A DNA stretch of 64,000 bases from CAWBOY01 sp963790585 (GTDB lineage Bacteria; Planctomycetota; Planctomycetia; Gemmatales; Gemmataceae). The DNA lies in contig CAWBOY010000006.1 in assembly GCA_963790585.1 (NCBI GenBank), positions 992,001-1,056,000 of the forward strand, in the 5' to 3' direction. Below the pieces are notes generated by a model. That model worked only from the letters and a program-made list of their open reading frames with translations, searched no databases and was not told the origin of the DNA. Both the position numbers and the translations under genes were made by a program. Below, piece after piece: positions 30,859 to 39,835 of the stretch (the stretch's first letter is position 1; every line of letters begins with the position of its first letter).

Positions 30859-30874
30859 CGGCAGTTTATCTTTA

Positions 30875-30965
30875 GAGCCTATCCGAAAAGGTGTCAGGCA
30901 CCATTGCCGGAACGGCCCGTAGGGTGCTTCGCACAATGGTGCCTGACACCTTTTCGGATAGGCTC
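30875..30965. repeat. Intergenic palindrome, family E copy 1
   Basis: Long hairpin with arms around GAGCCTATCCGAAAAGGTGT and its complement; the tip contains CCGGAACGGCCCGTAGGG and GTGCTTCGCAC. Starts 16 nt after the stop at 30858. The only other copy (50302-51375) is split by an insertion sequence. Confidence 0.88.
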
Positions 30966-31044
30966 TTATATAGCCCCCGGCTTGCCGGGGGTGAACCCGC
31001 AGTATGTAGGATGAACCCGCCCCAAAGGGCGGGCTTTATAAATA
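30966..31044. repeat. Hairpin element, family H copy 2
   Basis: TTATATAGCCCCCGGCTTGC then GGGGG, followed by ACCCGCCCC...GGGCGGGCTTTATAAATAG. Directly abuts family-E copy 1 and ends 16 nt before the ATG at 31061. Confidence 0.8.
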
Positions 31045-31060
31045 GCATCGAGAAATCCAC

Positions 31061-31996
31061 ATGGCCCCGTGGTCGCTAATTCTGGGTGTTTTTCTTTCGC
31101 CCGCGCCTGTGGAACAAACCGGCGCCGATCTGCACGTCCTGCTCGCCGCCAGCGCGGGTACACGCGAATACCAGTTCCTGCGCACCCACCTCGTGCGCAC
31201 GATGGCGAAAAAACAATCGGAAGTCTGTGTCTATCTCCAGCTTGCAGCCGACAAAGCGGATCGCAAACCGATCTTATCGATCGGTCTGGACGAAAAGCGC
31301 CATTTGGCGCAATTTCCCGACACGCTGCTATCGAACGAGAAGGCAGACGTTGGGGAAAAATATCAGAACCTGAATCTCCATGATGTCGTCGTTGCGTTCG
31401 ATCTCGATTGGAGCTTGCTCAATGCGAAACAAGTTGAGACGTTGTCCAAGTGGGTCGAGGACGGCGGCGGCTTGATCTTCGTGGCAGGTCCGGTTCACAC
31501 GGGCGATATTGCTTTGAAAGATTCGGCTGGCTGTCAATTGCTACGCAAGCTGTTGCCGGTCGAGCTGGACAAACTCAAAGGTACAGCCGACCGCGATAAA
31601 CCAGCACGGCTCCATTTTTCCAAGGCGGTCGAAGGCACGACAATGCTGAAGCTGGACCCCAAGGGCGACGGAGCGACTGCGGGTTGGGAGCGATTCTTTA
31701 GCGATCGACCGACCGAGATGCCGTCCGCGCCGCTCGTGCGCGGCTTCTACAGTTACTACCCTGTCAAGGCAGTCAAAAAGGATGCCGTCGTTTTGGCGAC
31801 AATGGCCGAGCCGGCCGCCAAGCTGGCGGATGGCCAGGAGCAGCCGTTTCTAGTGACGGGGAAACTGGGCAAAGGGCGCGTGGTCTATCTCAGCTCCGGA
31901 GAATTGTGGCGTGTGCGGCAACTGAGTGAACAGGCGCACGAGACTTTGTGGCTGCAGTTGTTGCAATACGCGGCGGGGCGGGAGAGTAAGAAATAA
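31061..31996 (+). CDS. Stand-alone paralogue of the VWA-protein C-terminal domain
   Basis: 311 aa, probable short signal sequence. Almost colinear with the second half of the VWA protein at about 14270-15130: LHVLLAASAGTREYQFLRTH versus LRVLVMASAATRDYQFVRT, CVYLQL versus CIYLQL, LSKWVEDGGGLIFVAGPVHT versus LVKWVDKGGGLVVVGGPINT, and VVYLSSGELWRVRQ versus VAWIGSGELWRLRSF. The fold looks like a Rossmann/glutamine-amidotransferase-like domain without a visible catalytic Cys. It lacks the VWA domain and the membrane segments. Function unknown. A family-A hairpin starts 13 nt after its stop. Confidence 0.78.
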   Translation: MAPWSLILGVFLSPAPVEQTGADLHVLLAASAGTREYQFLRTHLVRTMAKKQSEVCVYLQLAADKADRKPILSIGLDEKRHLAQFPDTLLSNEKADVGEKYQNLNLHDVVVAFDLDWSLLNAKQVETLSKWVEDGGGLIFVAGPVHTGDIALKDSAGCQLLRKLLPVELDKLKGTADRDKPARLHFSKAVEGTTMLKLDPKGDGATAGWERFFSDRPTEMPSAPLVRGFYSYYPVKAVKKDAVVLATMAEPAAKLADGQEQPFLVTGKLGKGRVVYLSSGELWRVRQLSEQAHETLWLQLLQYAAGRESKK

Positions 31997-32009
31997 CATC
32001 ACTCTTGAT

Positions 32010-32083
32010 GAGCCAGGAGCGTTAGCGACCGGAGTTCATTTCACTCTCCCAGATTTGCTCCGGTCGCTGACGCTCCCGGCTCG
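32010..32083. repeat. Intergenic palindrome, family A copy 3, plus a loose half-arm
   Basis: Arms around GAGCCAGGAGCGTTAGCGAC and its partner CGGTCGCTGACGCTCCCGGC. A third half-arm lies at 32104-32124. Starts 13 nt after the upstream stop and sits between convergent genes. Confidence 0.88.
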
Positions 32084-32129
32084 TGAAGAAACAATACCTC
32101 CGCACGCTGACACTCCCGGCTCGCCTAAT

Positions 32130-32408
32130 TCACTTCTTATCAAATTTCAGCGCCTTCTCAATCTGTACGATCGCATGATCGATCGCCTTGATCGCTTCGA
32201 CGCGATGGCCGCCGAAGTCGTGGTCGGCTTCCTTTAGTTCCTTGCGCGCTTCCTTCAGTTCATGCATAGCGGCATGCATGCGGGGATGTTTTTCCTTCTT
32301 CTCATCGTCATACGCTCGTGCTGGATTTGTGAAGCCAACGAGCGTTCCCATTACGGCGATCAGCAATCCGGCTGCCAGGCAGGCAAATAGCCCTTTGCGA
32401 CGTGACAT
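32130..32408 (-). CDS. Small secreted helical protein
   Basis: 92 aa. The start is set by GAGGAG about 8-9 nt upstream of the ATG at 32408; longer in-frame extensions lack a site. Signal peptide MSRRKGLFACLAAGLLIAVMGTL..., cleavage after ARA. The mature part is highly charged and helical with His/Glu/Lys (KEKHPRMHAAMHELKEARKELKEADHDFGGHRVEAIKAIDHAI), which could bind metal. I do not recognise a family. Opposite strand to both neighbours. Confidence 0.75.
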   Translation of the reverse strand: MSRRKGLFACLAAGLLIAVMGTLVGFTNPARAYDDEKKEKHPRMHAAMHELKEARKELKEADHDFGGHRVEAIKAIDHAIVQIEKALKFDKK

Positions 32409-32544
32409 GATTCGATACTCCTCGAATGAAATGAGAGGAACGGAGATGCACCACAAGCATTTAACGTGGGAATGGGGGATTAAGTTCCGCGAAATTGTCG
32501 GACTCGCTACGATAAAAGATTGACCAAACCCGGAGGGACCGCGA

Positions 32545-33534
32545 ATGCGGGGTAGCGGCGTTCTTTTTTCCAATCCCTCGGCCAACGAGGCGCGGCTGGC
32601 GTTCGCTAAGAAGCCGCGTGCTTGCACGGACAAGCTCACTACTGTTGCGGAAGCCGTGGCCCGACTGGTGAGTGATGGCGATTATCTGGCCATCGGCGGC
32701 TTCGGCTGTGATCGTATCCCAACCGCGGTCGTTCACGAGATCCTGCGCCAGGGCAAGCAAAATCTGAGCTTCGCTGGCCACACAGCTACGCATGATTTTC
32801 AGCTCTTGTGCGCTGGCAATCTCACGGGACGAGGCAAAACGCTTCGCCAAGTCGACGCGGCTTACATCGTCGGACTCGAGGCGCGCGGCCTCTCGCCCCA
32901 TGCGCGCCGCGTAGTCGAATCAGGCGATATAAGCTGTACGGAATGGAGCAATTATACGTTGGCCCTCCGCTTCAAGGCGGCGGCGATGGGCGTGCCTTAT
33001 CTGCCGGCGCGTTCCCTCCTCGGGACCGACACATTTGCCAAGAGCGCGGCTTGCACGGTGACTTGCCCTTTCACCGGCGAAGTCCTCGCTGCCATTCCGG
33101 CTCTTTATCCTGACATCGCGGCTATTCATGTTCACGAGGCCGACCGCTTCGGCAACTGCCGCATCCGTGGCACCACCGTGGCCGACGCCGACGTTGCCCG
33201 CGCCGCGAAGAAGTTGATCGTCACCTGTGAACGATTGATTCCCAATGACGAAATTCGTCGCGATCCGAGCCTGACGAGCATCCCCTTTTTCTGCGTCGAT
33301 GCCGTGTGTGAAGTGCCCTACGGTAGCTATCCGGGCAATATGCCGTATGAGTATTTCTCGGATGAGGCCCACCTTGGGGCATGGCTCAAAGCGGAGGAGG
33401 AGATTTCGGGGTACCTGCGCTTTCTGGAGGAGCATATCTACGGCGTGCGCGATTTTCAGGCTTATCTGGAGAAATGTGGTGGCATGGTGCGCTTACAGGA
33501 ATTGCGGCGAGTGGAACTTCGGCTGGACAAGTGA
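32545..33534 (+). CDS. CoA-transferase family I, alpha-subunit-like
   Basis: 329 aa, start ATG 32545 after GGAGGG. The N-terminal DGDYLAIGGFGCDRIPTAVVHEILRQGKQ block is the CoA-transferase subunit A pattern (as in glutaconate or 3-oxoacid CoA-transferases), with SLLGTDTF and VHEADRFGNCRIRGT further on. Family I enzymes move CoA between acids using an active-site Glu on the beta subunit. No beta-subunit gene is adjacent: the next gene is on the other strand. It may pair with a distant gene or act differently. No signal peptide. Confidence 0.75.
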   Translation: MRGSGVLFSNPSANEARLAFAKKPRACTDKLTTVAEAVARLVSDGDYLAIGGFGCDRIPTAVVHEILRQGKQNLSFAGHTATHDFQLLCAGNLTGRGKTLRQVDAAYIVGLEARGLSPHARRVVESGDISCTEWSNYTLALRFKAAAMGVPYLPARSLLGTDTFAKSAACTVTCPFTGEVLAAIPALYPDIAAIHVHEADRFGNCRIRGTTVADADVARAAKKLIVTCERLIPNDEIRRDPSLTSIPFFCVDAVCEVPYGSYPGNMPYEYFSDEAHLGAWLKAEEEISGYLRFLEEHIYGVRDFQAYLEKCGGMVRLQELRRVELRLDK

Positions 33535-33615
33535 GTAGCTTGGAACAATTTCACCAGGATAGCGCGGCCCGGTCAGCTTCAGCCATTGGTTAGCCTGTGC
33601 GACGGTTCGTAATTT

Positions 33616-34101
33616 CTACTCCTTGGCGCCTTCGACTTTGTTTACCCCTTCGGAGCGCAGCTTGACAGCTGATGGAACGCCCCCAGTTATTTGCCAAATG
33701 ATGCCCCCCAAGATTGCAGCGGGGATCGTAAGGGTCAACTCGACGAGAACCGGCCAGTGTTTGACAGGGTTATTCATAATGTCGAAGAGTGGATCGAGCC
33801 ATATAAATCGGCCCCCCTCTCTCAGAATGCCGATTAATAAGACGAGTTCGGCGAAAAAGCCAACTATGAGAGAGTTGGTCCAACCAGTGTTTTTCCCAAG
33901 GCGAGCGGCGACGTAGCCGCTTAAGCAGATGGCAACAAGCATGCTAACACGACCCACGATGGCTTCTGTTTCCGGCGAAATTAAGCCGAGCCACCGGTTG
34001 AACACCAGTGAGATCGAAAGGGGTACAACAACCATGAACACGAAGCCGACCAAACAGCCTTGAAACCCTCGAGTGCCGCTGAATCGTTCTTCCTGGGTCA
34101 T
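33616..34101 (-). CDS. Integral membrane protein, unknown
   Basis: 161 aa with four hydrophobic segments (FVFMVVVPLSISLVF, RVSMLVAICLSGYVAARL, SLIVGFFAELVLLIGIL and LTLTIPAAILGGIIW). GAGGAG precedes the ATG at 34101. I recognise no family. Ordered after a short spacer from the CoA-transferase, on the opposite strand. Confidence 0.7.
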   Translation of the reverse strand: MTQEERFSGTRGFQGCLVGFVFMVVVPLSISLVFNRWLGLISPETEAIVGRVSMLVAICLSGYVAARLGKNTGWTNSLIVGFFAELVLLIGILREGGRFIWLDPLFDIMNNPVKHWPVLVELTLTIPAAILGGIIWQITGGVPSAVKLRSEGVNKVEGAKE

Positions 34102-34243
34102 GGACTGCTCCTCTTTGAGGGCTAACGACCAGGCTCAACTGTCAGGGCCGGCTGCAATGACTTCATATTGCGTGACCCCAGTATGATGCTCCAGGTCGGG
34201 TGTGCATCCGGTCCTTCCACCGAAGGAAACTGCGACGTCGCCT

Positions 34244-35041
34244 TCAGTTCTGTGGCGAATTCGCCATCGCACGATGGACAAGTTCCACGTCCAGCCCCAG
34301 CACTGCCGCAATTTCCTTAGCCGTTTTTTTCTCGCCGACCATCTTGGCAATCGCAATCGCGACGCCTATCTTCTCGCCCTCTTCCAAGGCCTCTTGGTAG
34401 ACGCGGCTTTGACGAATATCGTGGATCTGCAACATAGCTTGAATCTCCTCACGGCTCAACCGGGGTAGTTTGTAGATAATGACCGTTTCAATCAATTCTA
34501 TTAGATCGGCCCGCGACGCTTCATCGGCAATTTCTGTCTTGGTACGTGTCACGAGTTCACGAGCTGTCAGCGGCGCTTGCGCTTCCGTTTGACGTATCAA
34601 TTGCATAATTGACAAACCCAGGGGCGCGTTTGTCAATTCCGGCATCTCGTCCAGGTAGAAGCGCCGAATCAGCCCTGCGTCCAGCAGCGGTTGGTACGGC
34701 AGCAATGAGTCCGGCTCAAGACTGCGGTTCGCAAATAGTACCACGCCGCAAAATGGTTCACCGGGATCGTGCTGCTTAAGATAGGTGTACACCTTGGTCA
34801 GCAAATCCGCGAATACGCTGGGCAACGAATAAAATTGAACTTCCAAGAAATACAACGGTAATCCCGCTTCCTAGGGCAGGAACACACCGTCGACCCGGTG
34901 CGACGTCTCCTTGAACTCAAGGGCCTTGTACTCATAAGGTGCTGCCGTCTCGGAGACTAGCTCGGGTGACATTCCAAGTAATAGGAAGGAGGTTTCCGGG
35001 CTGGTTTGGAACAGACGATAGAAAATAGGGTCGGTTATCAT
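34244..35041 (-). pseudogene. DUF2887 / PD-(D/E)XK nuclease-like gene with in-frame stop
   Basis: Start at 35041 (MITDPIFYRLFQTSPETSFLLLG). The DUF2887 (Rpn-related, nuclease/transposase-like) pattern is clear: IFYRLFQ, KALEFKETSHRVDGVFLP, YFLEVQFYSLPSVFADLLTKVYTYL, and a C-terminal RLSREEIQAMLQIHDIRQSRVYQEALEEGE. A TAG at 34868-34870 in the same frame cuts it between the Asp of RVDG and the E-x-Q of LEVQ, the expected catalytic pair. No frameshift is needed: the frame is the same on both sides. It is either a pseudogene or a single-base error. Confidence 0.72.
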
Positions 35042-35372
35042 GGTGGCTGCTCCGAGCAGAGGCGAGTCCAGGACTGCGGGACTGTCACTTGCTAGGACCA
35101 CAGGTCTCAAGCATTTTGGCCGTGTAGCGCAGGGAGACCTACGGTCGACCGGGTGGCAAGGTCAGGAGACCTTGCCACAACAGTGTGTCCAGCGGCGTCC
35201 AGTCAGAGCCGCATTCTTTACGGTCATTTGCATTGCTCCGAATAATCGACCGGTAATAAAACTTGATCTCGACAGTTTATTCCGAGAAGAGAGTCCAACA
35301 TGCCGGAGCGCGAACCGGAAACGACCCACGGCAGTCCGCCTCGGCTTAGCTTCCACGGGCATTCGCCGTCGA
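35042..35372. other. Spacer holding a family F element
   Basis: 331-base gap upstream of the DUF2887 gene. It contains a family-F copy at 35102-35180 with palindrome GTGGCAAGGTCAGGAGACC... at 35153-35178. The only long open frame here is poorly supported and overlaps the repeat. No gene seen. Confidence 0.7.
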
Positions 35373-36224
35373 TTATCTGTCTACCGCCCGGACGGGAACT
35401 CGGACAAGACGGAAGCCGACGCCGGGGCTCGTAGACGCCGGCTTGCTAAAGTCGCGACGCGCTGCCGAGCAGGCGTCGGCCGTGCTGACCCAGCAGCCGC
35501 CCCGGAGCACCCGGTCCGAGCCTTTTGGATCATATAAATCCTCACAGCGTTGCAACACGTTGCCATGCATGTCGTAAAGACCCAGTTTATTTGGGGCATA
35601 CGAGCCAACCTTAGTCGTGCGACTCAGGTACGGCCCCTTCTCGCCCTTGCCGGATGGGTAGTTACCGACAAAGTTGGCCTGTGTTGAAGAGAAGTCATTT
35701 GTCGGTTTCTCGAAGTAGAAATAGTACGAGCAGTCTTCCTCTGACGTGGCTGCTCCTCGACAAGCATATTCCCACTCCGCCTCGCTCGGCAAACGGTACA
35801 AGTAGCCATGACCTTTTTCTTTTTGGTTCAATTTCTTGATAAACTCCTGCGCATCGTTCCACGATTCACTTTCCACCGGAAACTGCTTCAGGTCTTCGTC
35901 GTTGATGTCCTTAACTTTGGGCTTCCCACCGCCGTCCCGCGAGAACCAGCTGGGATTCTTGCCCATCAGTTCCTGCCACTGGCCCTGCGTCACCGTATGG
36001 ATGGCGATCTCGAAATCCTCCTTGATCTCCGTCTTTTTGGCCGAACCCTTCGTGCCGTCCCAGCCCATGTAGAACGTCGCTTTCGGCAATGGAACGAACT
36101 TCATGCCCAGCGGGCCGTCCTTCGCTTTGGGCGGCTCGGTAGGCGCCGTTGCGCCGTCAGCCGAGAACGCTCCGGCCAGGGCGACGACGAGGAACAACGC
36201 CAACAAGTGACGAAGCGACGACAT
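35373..36224 (-). CDS. Secreted formylglycine-generating-enzyme-like (SUMF1 fold) protein
   Basis: 283 aa. AAGGAG about 8 nt before the ATG at 36224 sets the start; signal peptide LLALFLVVALAGAFS follows. The sequence shows the FGE-sulfatase fold: LGMKFVPLPKATFYMGWDG, HTVTQGQWQELMGKNPSWF, YRLPSEAEWEYACRG, LGLYDMHGNVLQRCEDLYD and RVLRGGCWVS, ending GVGFRLVR. Many planctomycete members act as binding or unknown enzymes rather than sulfatase maturases. The usual GNVWEW reads GNVLQR here, so a catalytic role is uncertain. Confidence 0.8.
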   Translation of the reverse strand: MSSLRHLLALFLVVALAGAFSADGATAPTEPPKAKDGPLGMKFVPLPKATFYMGWDGTKGSAKKTEIKEDFEIAIHTVTQGQWQELMGKNPSWFSRDGGGKPKVKDINDEDLKQFPVESESWNDAQEFIKKLNQKEKGHGYLYRLPSEAEWEYACRGAATSEEDCSYYFYFEKPTNDFSSTQANFVGNYPSGKGEKGPYLSRTTKVGSYAPNKLGLYDMHGNVLQRCEDLYDPKGSDRVLRGGCWVSTADACSAARRDFSKPASTSPGVGFRLVRVPVRAVDR

Positions 36225-36346
36225 GGAAAGGCTCCTTTTGCAGCGACACGTGGATAACGAAGAGCGTGCGAACGCAGTGCGATTGTCACCGGCGGTACGA
36301 GCCCAAGCAACAAAAAAAGGCGTGGCAAGCGGGCCGGGACTCTGAT

Positions 36347-36464
36347 GTGGCAACGTCTCCTGACCTTGCCGCTGGGCTTGGCCTAAGTTCTCAAGCGTTT
36401 TGGCGGTGCAGCGCGGGAATACCTTTGGTCATCCGGGTGGCAAGGTCGTCCGACCTTGCCACAA
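36347..36464. repeat. Family F element, longest copy
   Basis: Begins with GTGGCAACGTCTCCTGACC and ends in the perfect palindrome GTGGCAAGGTCGTCC... (36437-36462). A central block from TCTCAAGCGTTTTGG to CCGGGTGGCAAGGTC aligns with 35102-35180. It lies in the 451-base gap between divergent/unrelated genes, where nothing else is seen. Confidence 0.75.
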
Positions 36465-36675
36465 CGGGGTCGGGTGACTCTGCCACAATAGGGGCGAACG
36501 GGTTTGGATGAAAGGATATGAATAAACGATCTGTAAAGCTCTATGTATCAACCAGTTAGAGATTTGTGAAGAATTCGTGAATTCGTTCGAGGGGTGTATG
36601 GGGGGTTCTGAATGCAACGAATCTCTGTCGCTGTTAGCGCTCGCCAGGCGGCAACACAAATCGAGATCATCTACT

Positions 36676-37698
36676 TTACCAGCGAATGACGGCGGTGCCC
36701 CACGCGAGGCCGGCGCCGAAACCGCTGAGGACGGCGGTTTGGCCGACTTTGAGGCGGCCCTCATTGAGCGCCTCGTCAAGGGCCAGGGGGACCGAGCCGG
36801 CGGAGGTGTTGCCGTAGCGGTCTAGATTGTTGAACACGTGACTGCGCGGGATGTGCAACACGTCGATCGCGGCGTTGATGATGCGGATGTTCGCTTGATG
36901 GGGGATATAGAGATCGATGTCGCTGGCCTGGAGGTTGCAAGCGCCGAGGACGTCTTGGATGGTGTCGCAGAGAATATCGACGGCCCAGCGGAAAACGGCT
37001 CGTCCGTCCATGTGCATATAGTGCAGGCCCTTTTCGAGCAGGTCGGCCCGCGGCGGCAATCGGCTTCCGCAGGCCGGGCGGCTGAGCAGGTCGCCGCCGC
37101 CGCCGTCGGCACCGAGGCTGAATGCGAGCAACCCCTGCTCTGGTGTGCCGCGTGTTATCAACACGGCACCGGCGCCATCGCCGAAGAGGGGATAGGTCTT
37201 GATGTCATTCGGATTTAAGACACGCGAGTTACAGTCGCCGCCGATGATGAGAGCCGTAGTGCTCGCGCCGGACACGACATAAGCGGCGCCTGTGATCAGC
37301 GCGTACATGAACCCGGCGCAGGCGGCCTCAATTTCGATCGCGGCGCAGCTCAGCTTGAGACGATCCTGAACGAGGCATGCTGTCGAGGGAAAAGTCATGT
37401 CGGGAGTGAACGTCGCCAGGACGATCAGATCGATATCGCGTGGGTCGACGTCGGAATGATCGATGCAGCGGCGGGCTGCTTCGTAACAGAGATCGCTGGT
37501 CGCCTGGTGGGGCATGGCGTGGCGCCGCTGCAGGATACCTGTGCGTTTCACGATCCATTCGGAATCGAAGCCAAATTTTTGTTCGAGGTGTTGGTTCGTC
37601 ACGACGACGTCGGGGACATAACTCCCCGAAGCGATCACGCGAACCCCCATCAGGCTGCGGCAACGCGGACGGGGTAACGAAGTACGATCATCGCTCAT
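36676..37698 (-). CDS. fabH: 3-oxoacyl-ACP synthase III (KAS III / FabH-like)
   Basis: 340 aa. Thiolase-fold KAS III that condenses acetyl-CoA with malonyl-ACP at the start of fatty-acid synthesis. Motifs: active Cys127 in IEAACAGFMYAL, His in IPHQANIRI, Asn in YGNTSAGSVPLAL, plus GDGAGAVLI. The start may be the ATG at 37698 or MGVRVI 16 residues later. Family length is about 320-340. Alternative: another FabH-like condensing enzyme of a secondary pathway; no ACP or fab genes are adjacent, so the symbol is by homology only. Confidence 0.85.
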   Translation of the reverse strand: MSDDRTSLPRPRCRSLMGVRVIASGSYVPDVVVTNQHLEQKFGFDSEWIVKRTGILQRRHAMPHQATSDLCYEAARRCIDHSDVDPRDIDLIVLATFTPDMTFPSTACLVQDRLKLSCAAIEIEAACAGFMYALITGAAYVVSGASTTALIIGGDCNSRVLNPNDIKTYPLFGDGAGAVLITRGTPEQGLLAFSLGADGGGGDLLSRPACGSRLPPRADLLEKGLHYMHMDGRAVFRWAVDILCDTIQDVLGACNLQASDIDLYIPHQANIRIINAAIDVLHIPRSHVFNNLDRYGNTSAGSVPLALDEALNEGRLKVGQTAVLSGFGAGLAWGTAVIRW

Positions 37699-37830
37699 GA
37701 AAACGAACCGCCTGGATGAGGGTCGGCCAGGGCCGCTCGGGCATTCGACCCCATAGCAAGCGTTATATCGCGCCGTTTCGATGCTGGCTATGCCGGGTAA
37801 TAACCCCGCGGAATGGCCGTCATCTGTCGC

Positions 37831-37858
37831 TTGACACGCAAGGCGGTTTCGTTATAGT
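37831..37858 (+). promoter_or_regulatory. Sigma-70-like promoter for 37903 gene
   Basis: TTGACA (37831-37836), 16-nt spacer, TATAGT (37853-37858), with the ATG at 37903 about 45 nt downstream. Matches the vegetative consensus closely. Confidence 0.6.
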
Positions 37859-37902
37859 CCCGCCCTTCCGAAGCAAAAAGTCAATCGACCGGAGGCGGCC
37901 CT

Positions 37903-38263
37903 ATGGCCGACGACACAACAACCGTGGCGGAGTTACTGCGCAGCGATGGGTAGCTTCGTCGCCGCGCGGGAGTGGAATCAGTTCCATAGCCCGAAAAATC
38001 TGAGCATGGCGCTGTCGGTCGAGGCCGCCGAGTTGATGGAGCATTTTCTCTGGATGGAAAATGATGCCTCGCGGCAGGTCGCCGCTGACCCGAAGAAAAT
38101 GGAAGAGATTGGTGATGAGGTCGCCGATGTCGCCAACGTCATCTTTTGTTTGTGCAATGCCTTGAACATCGACCTGAGTGACGCCATAAGGCGAAAGATG
38201 GTCAAGAACGGACGGAAATATCCGCTGGAAAAGAGTCGCGGCCGCTATCGAATCGCCGACTGA
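37903..38263 (+). CDS. MazG-like NTP pyrophosphohydrolase (one frameshift)
   Basis: Corrected product about 119 aa. The ATG at 37903 follows GGAGGC with 8-nt spacing, and the reading MADDTTTVAELLRS continues into MGSFVAAREWNQFHSPKNL in the next frame when one base is removed near 37935-37945. The RS21-C6/MazG-like all-alpha fold is clear: MALSVEAAELMEHFLW (with the E-x-x-E), MEEIGDEVADVANVIFCLCN and KNGRKYPLEKSRGRYR. Such enzymes hydrolyse (d)NTPs to monophosphates and clear abnormal nucleotides. It has its own promoter and is 12 nt before a DUF11 protein, so the pair is co-transcribed. Confidence 0.82.
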
Positions 38264-38275
38264 GAGGAACGATTC

Positions 38276-39835
38276 GTGAAATCGCGTTTCCTGCCGCTGG
38301 TTGTACTTATTTCGACGCTGCTGATCTGCCGCGCCGCTTGGTCTCAGCCGCCGACGATTACGACTTCGACGCGGCTCGAAAAGAGGAGCGGTAGCTTCGC
38401 TGAGGAAAAGGATACGCCGGGCCTGGCTCGGGCCCACGCGTCCGTTTCCGTCGAGACTTCGGGTCCGAAAAGTGTCGCTCCGGGTATGCCTGTCACAAGT
38501 GAGCTGATCGCACGTAACAACGGGGCCGTGGCGGTTGCGCGGGTTCGGGTCGAGCTAGAGATCCCGGACGGGACGAAGGTGGTTTTCGCCTGGCCGGCGC
38601 CGGACGTATCCGCGGATCGACTGACCTGGAACTTGGGCCAGCTCGAACCAGGGGCAGAGCGGCGGCTGAAGCTGGAATTGCAGCCCGCTTTTATAAATGA
38701 GCTAGAGCTTTCGCCGACGATTTCGTATACGCCCGCCGTCGGCCTGAAGACGACTCTTCGGCAAGCAACCCTAGCCGTGACGCAGACGATGCCGGCCACT
38801 GTTGGTCGTGGGGGCACGGTGGACTTGATCTTACAGGTTGAGAACAAAGGGAAGGAATCGTTGGGGCGGGTCACTCTCATCGACTATCTGCCCGTGGGAT
38901 TGAAACATTCGCTGGGACAAACAGTGCAAGAAGAGCTCGAGACGTTGGCACCGGGGCAGATTCGCGAGGTTCGTCTGCGTGTGGTTGCCTCGGTCTCAGG
39001 ACGCTGGTCGAATGCTGTCTTTGTGTATGCGGACGGTGGACATTCAGGCCAATCGCGTTCGACAATTCAAGTTGTCGATCAGACTCCATCGCTCAAGCTT
39101 GAAACTACCTCAGCAGATTCGGGCGAGGTTCAAGTGCGCGTCGAAGGGCAAAATCCCGGAACCGCGCCCGTCACCGGAGCTCGCATTGTGGTTGCGGTGC
39201 CGGACGGCTTCGATTACTTGTCCTCCTCGGAATCGGGGGTCTACGACGCCGAGAGTCGATCCGTTCGCTGGCTGCTTGGCGCAATTTCATCTGGTGCGGT
39301 CTGGTCTGCTGACGTAAGGCTTCGGCCGCGCTGCAAAGGAGAATGGCCGTGCCAGGCTCGGCTCAATTGCGATCAATACAGTGAAGTGCGAACACAGCAG
39401 ACAATCTCGGTGCGTCGGGCGGCCGGGCTCACTGTCGAGGTACTCAACCATCCGGCGACGCTCGAATCGGGCGCCGAGCAGGTCATCGAGTTTTTGTTGC
39501 TCAACGAAAGCGCAACCGCCCATACAAATGTTCGTTTGATAGCGCGGGCCACGGGTTCGGTCGGGTTTCTAAAAGTGCATGGGCCAACGCTCGCGGCTGT
39601 CGATAAGGATGCCGCGCGGTTTGAAGCGATTGGGGAGTTGGTGGCGCACGGTCGAGCGGGGTATAGATTGCGCATCCGAGGCCTGCAACCAGGGTTAGGC
39701 CTGGTTCAGATCGAAGTGGTTTCCGACCAGCAACAGGTGGAGCGACAACAGGCGGAAGTACGCGTCTCACGGGATCGCCCCAGGGTTGAATGGGCCGAGA
39801 CAGCGGGCCTGTCTGCTCAGTCTATTAAGAAATGA
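38276..39835 (+). CDS. Secreted DUF11-repeat protein
   Basis: 519 aa. GTG start at 38276 with GAGAGG 7 nt upstream. Signal peptide LPLVVLISTLLICRAAWSQ. At least three repeats of the conserved-repeat (DUF11) type follow, recognisable by units such as PGMPVTSELIARNNGAVAVA, TVDLILQVENKGKESLGRVT, RVEGQNPGTAPVTGARIVVAV, each with an Ig-like beta sandwich. Role probably structural or adhesive at the cell surface; planctomycetes have many such proteins. Confidence 0.8.
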   Translation: MKSRFLPLVVLISTLLICRAAWSQPPTITTSTRLEKRSGSFAEEKDTPGLARAHASVSVETSGPKSVAPGMPVTSELIARNNGAVAVARVRVELEIPDGTKVVFAWPAPDVSADRLTWNLGQLEPGAERRLKLELQPAFINELELSPTISYTPAVGLKTTLRQATLAVTQTMPATVGRGGTVDLILQVENKGKESLGRVTLIDYLPVGLKHSLGQTVQEELETLAPGQIREVRLRVVASVSGRWSNAVFVYADGGHSGQSRSTIQVVDQTPSLKLETTSADSGEVQVRVEGQNPGTAPVTGARIVVAVPDGFDYLSSSESGVYDAESRSVRWLLGAISSGAVWSADVRLRPRCKGEWPCQARLNCDQYSEVRTQQTISVRRAAGLTVEVLNHPATLESGAEQVIEFLLLNESATAHTNVRLIARATGSVGFLKVHGPTLAAVDKDAARFEAIGELVAHGRAGYRLRIRGLQPGLGLVQIEVVSDQQQVERQQAEVRVSRDRPRVEWAETAGLSAQSIKK

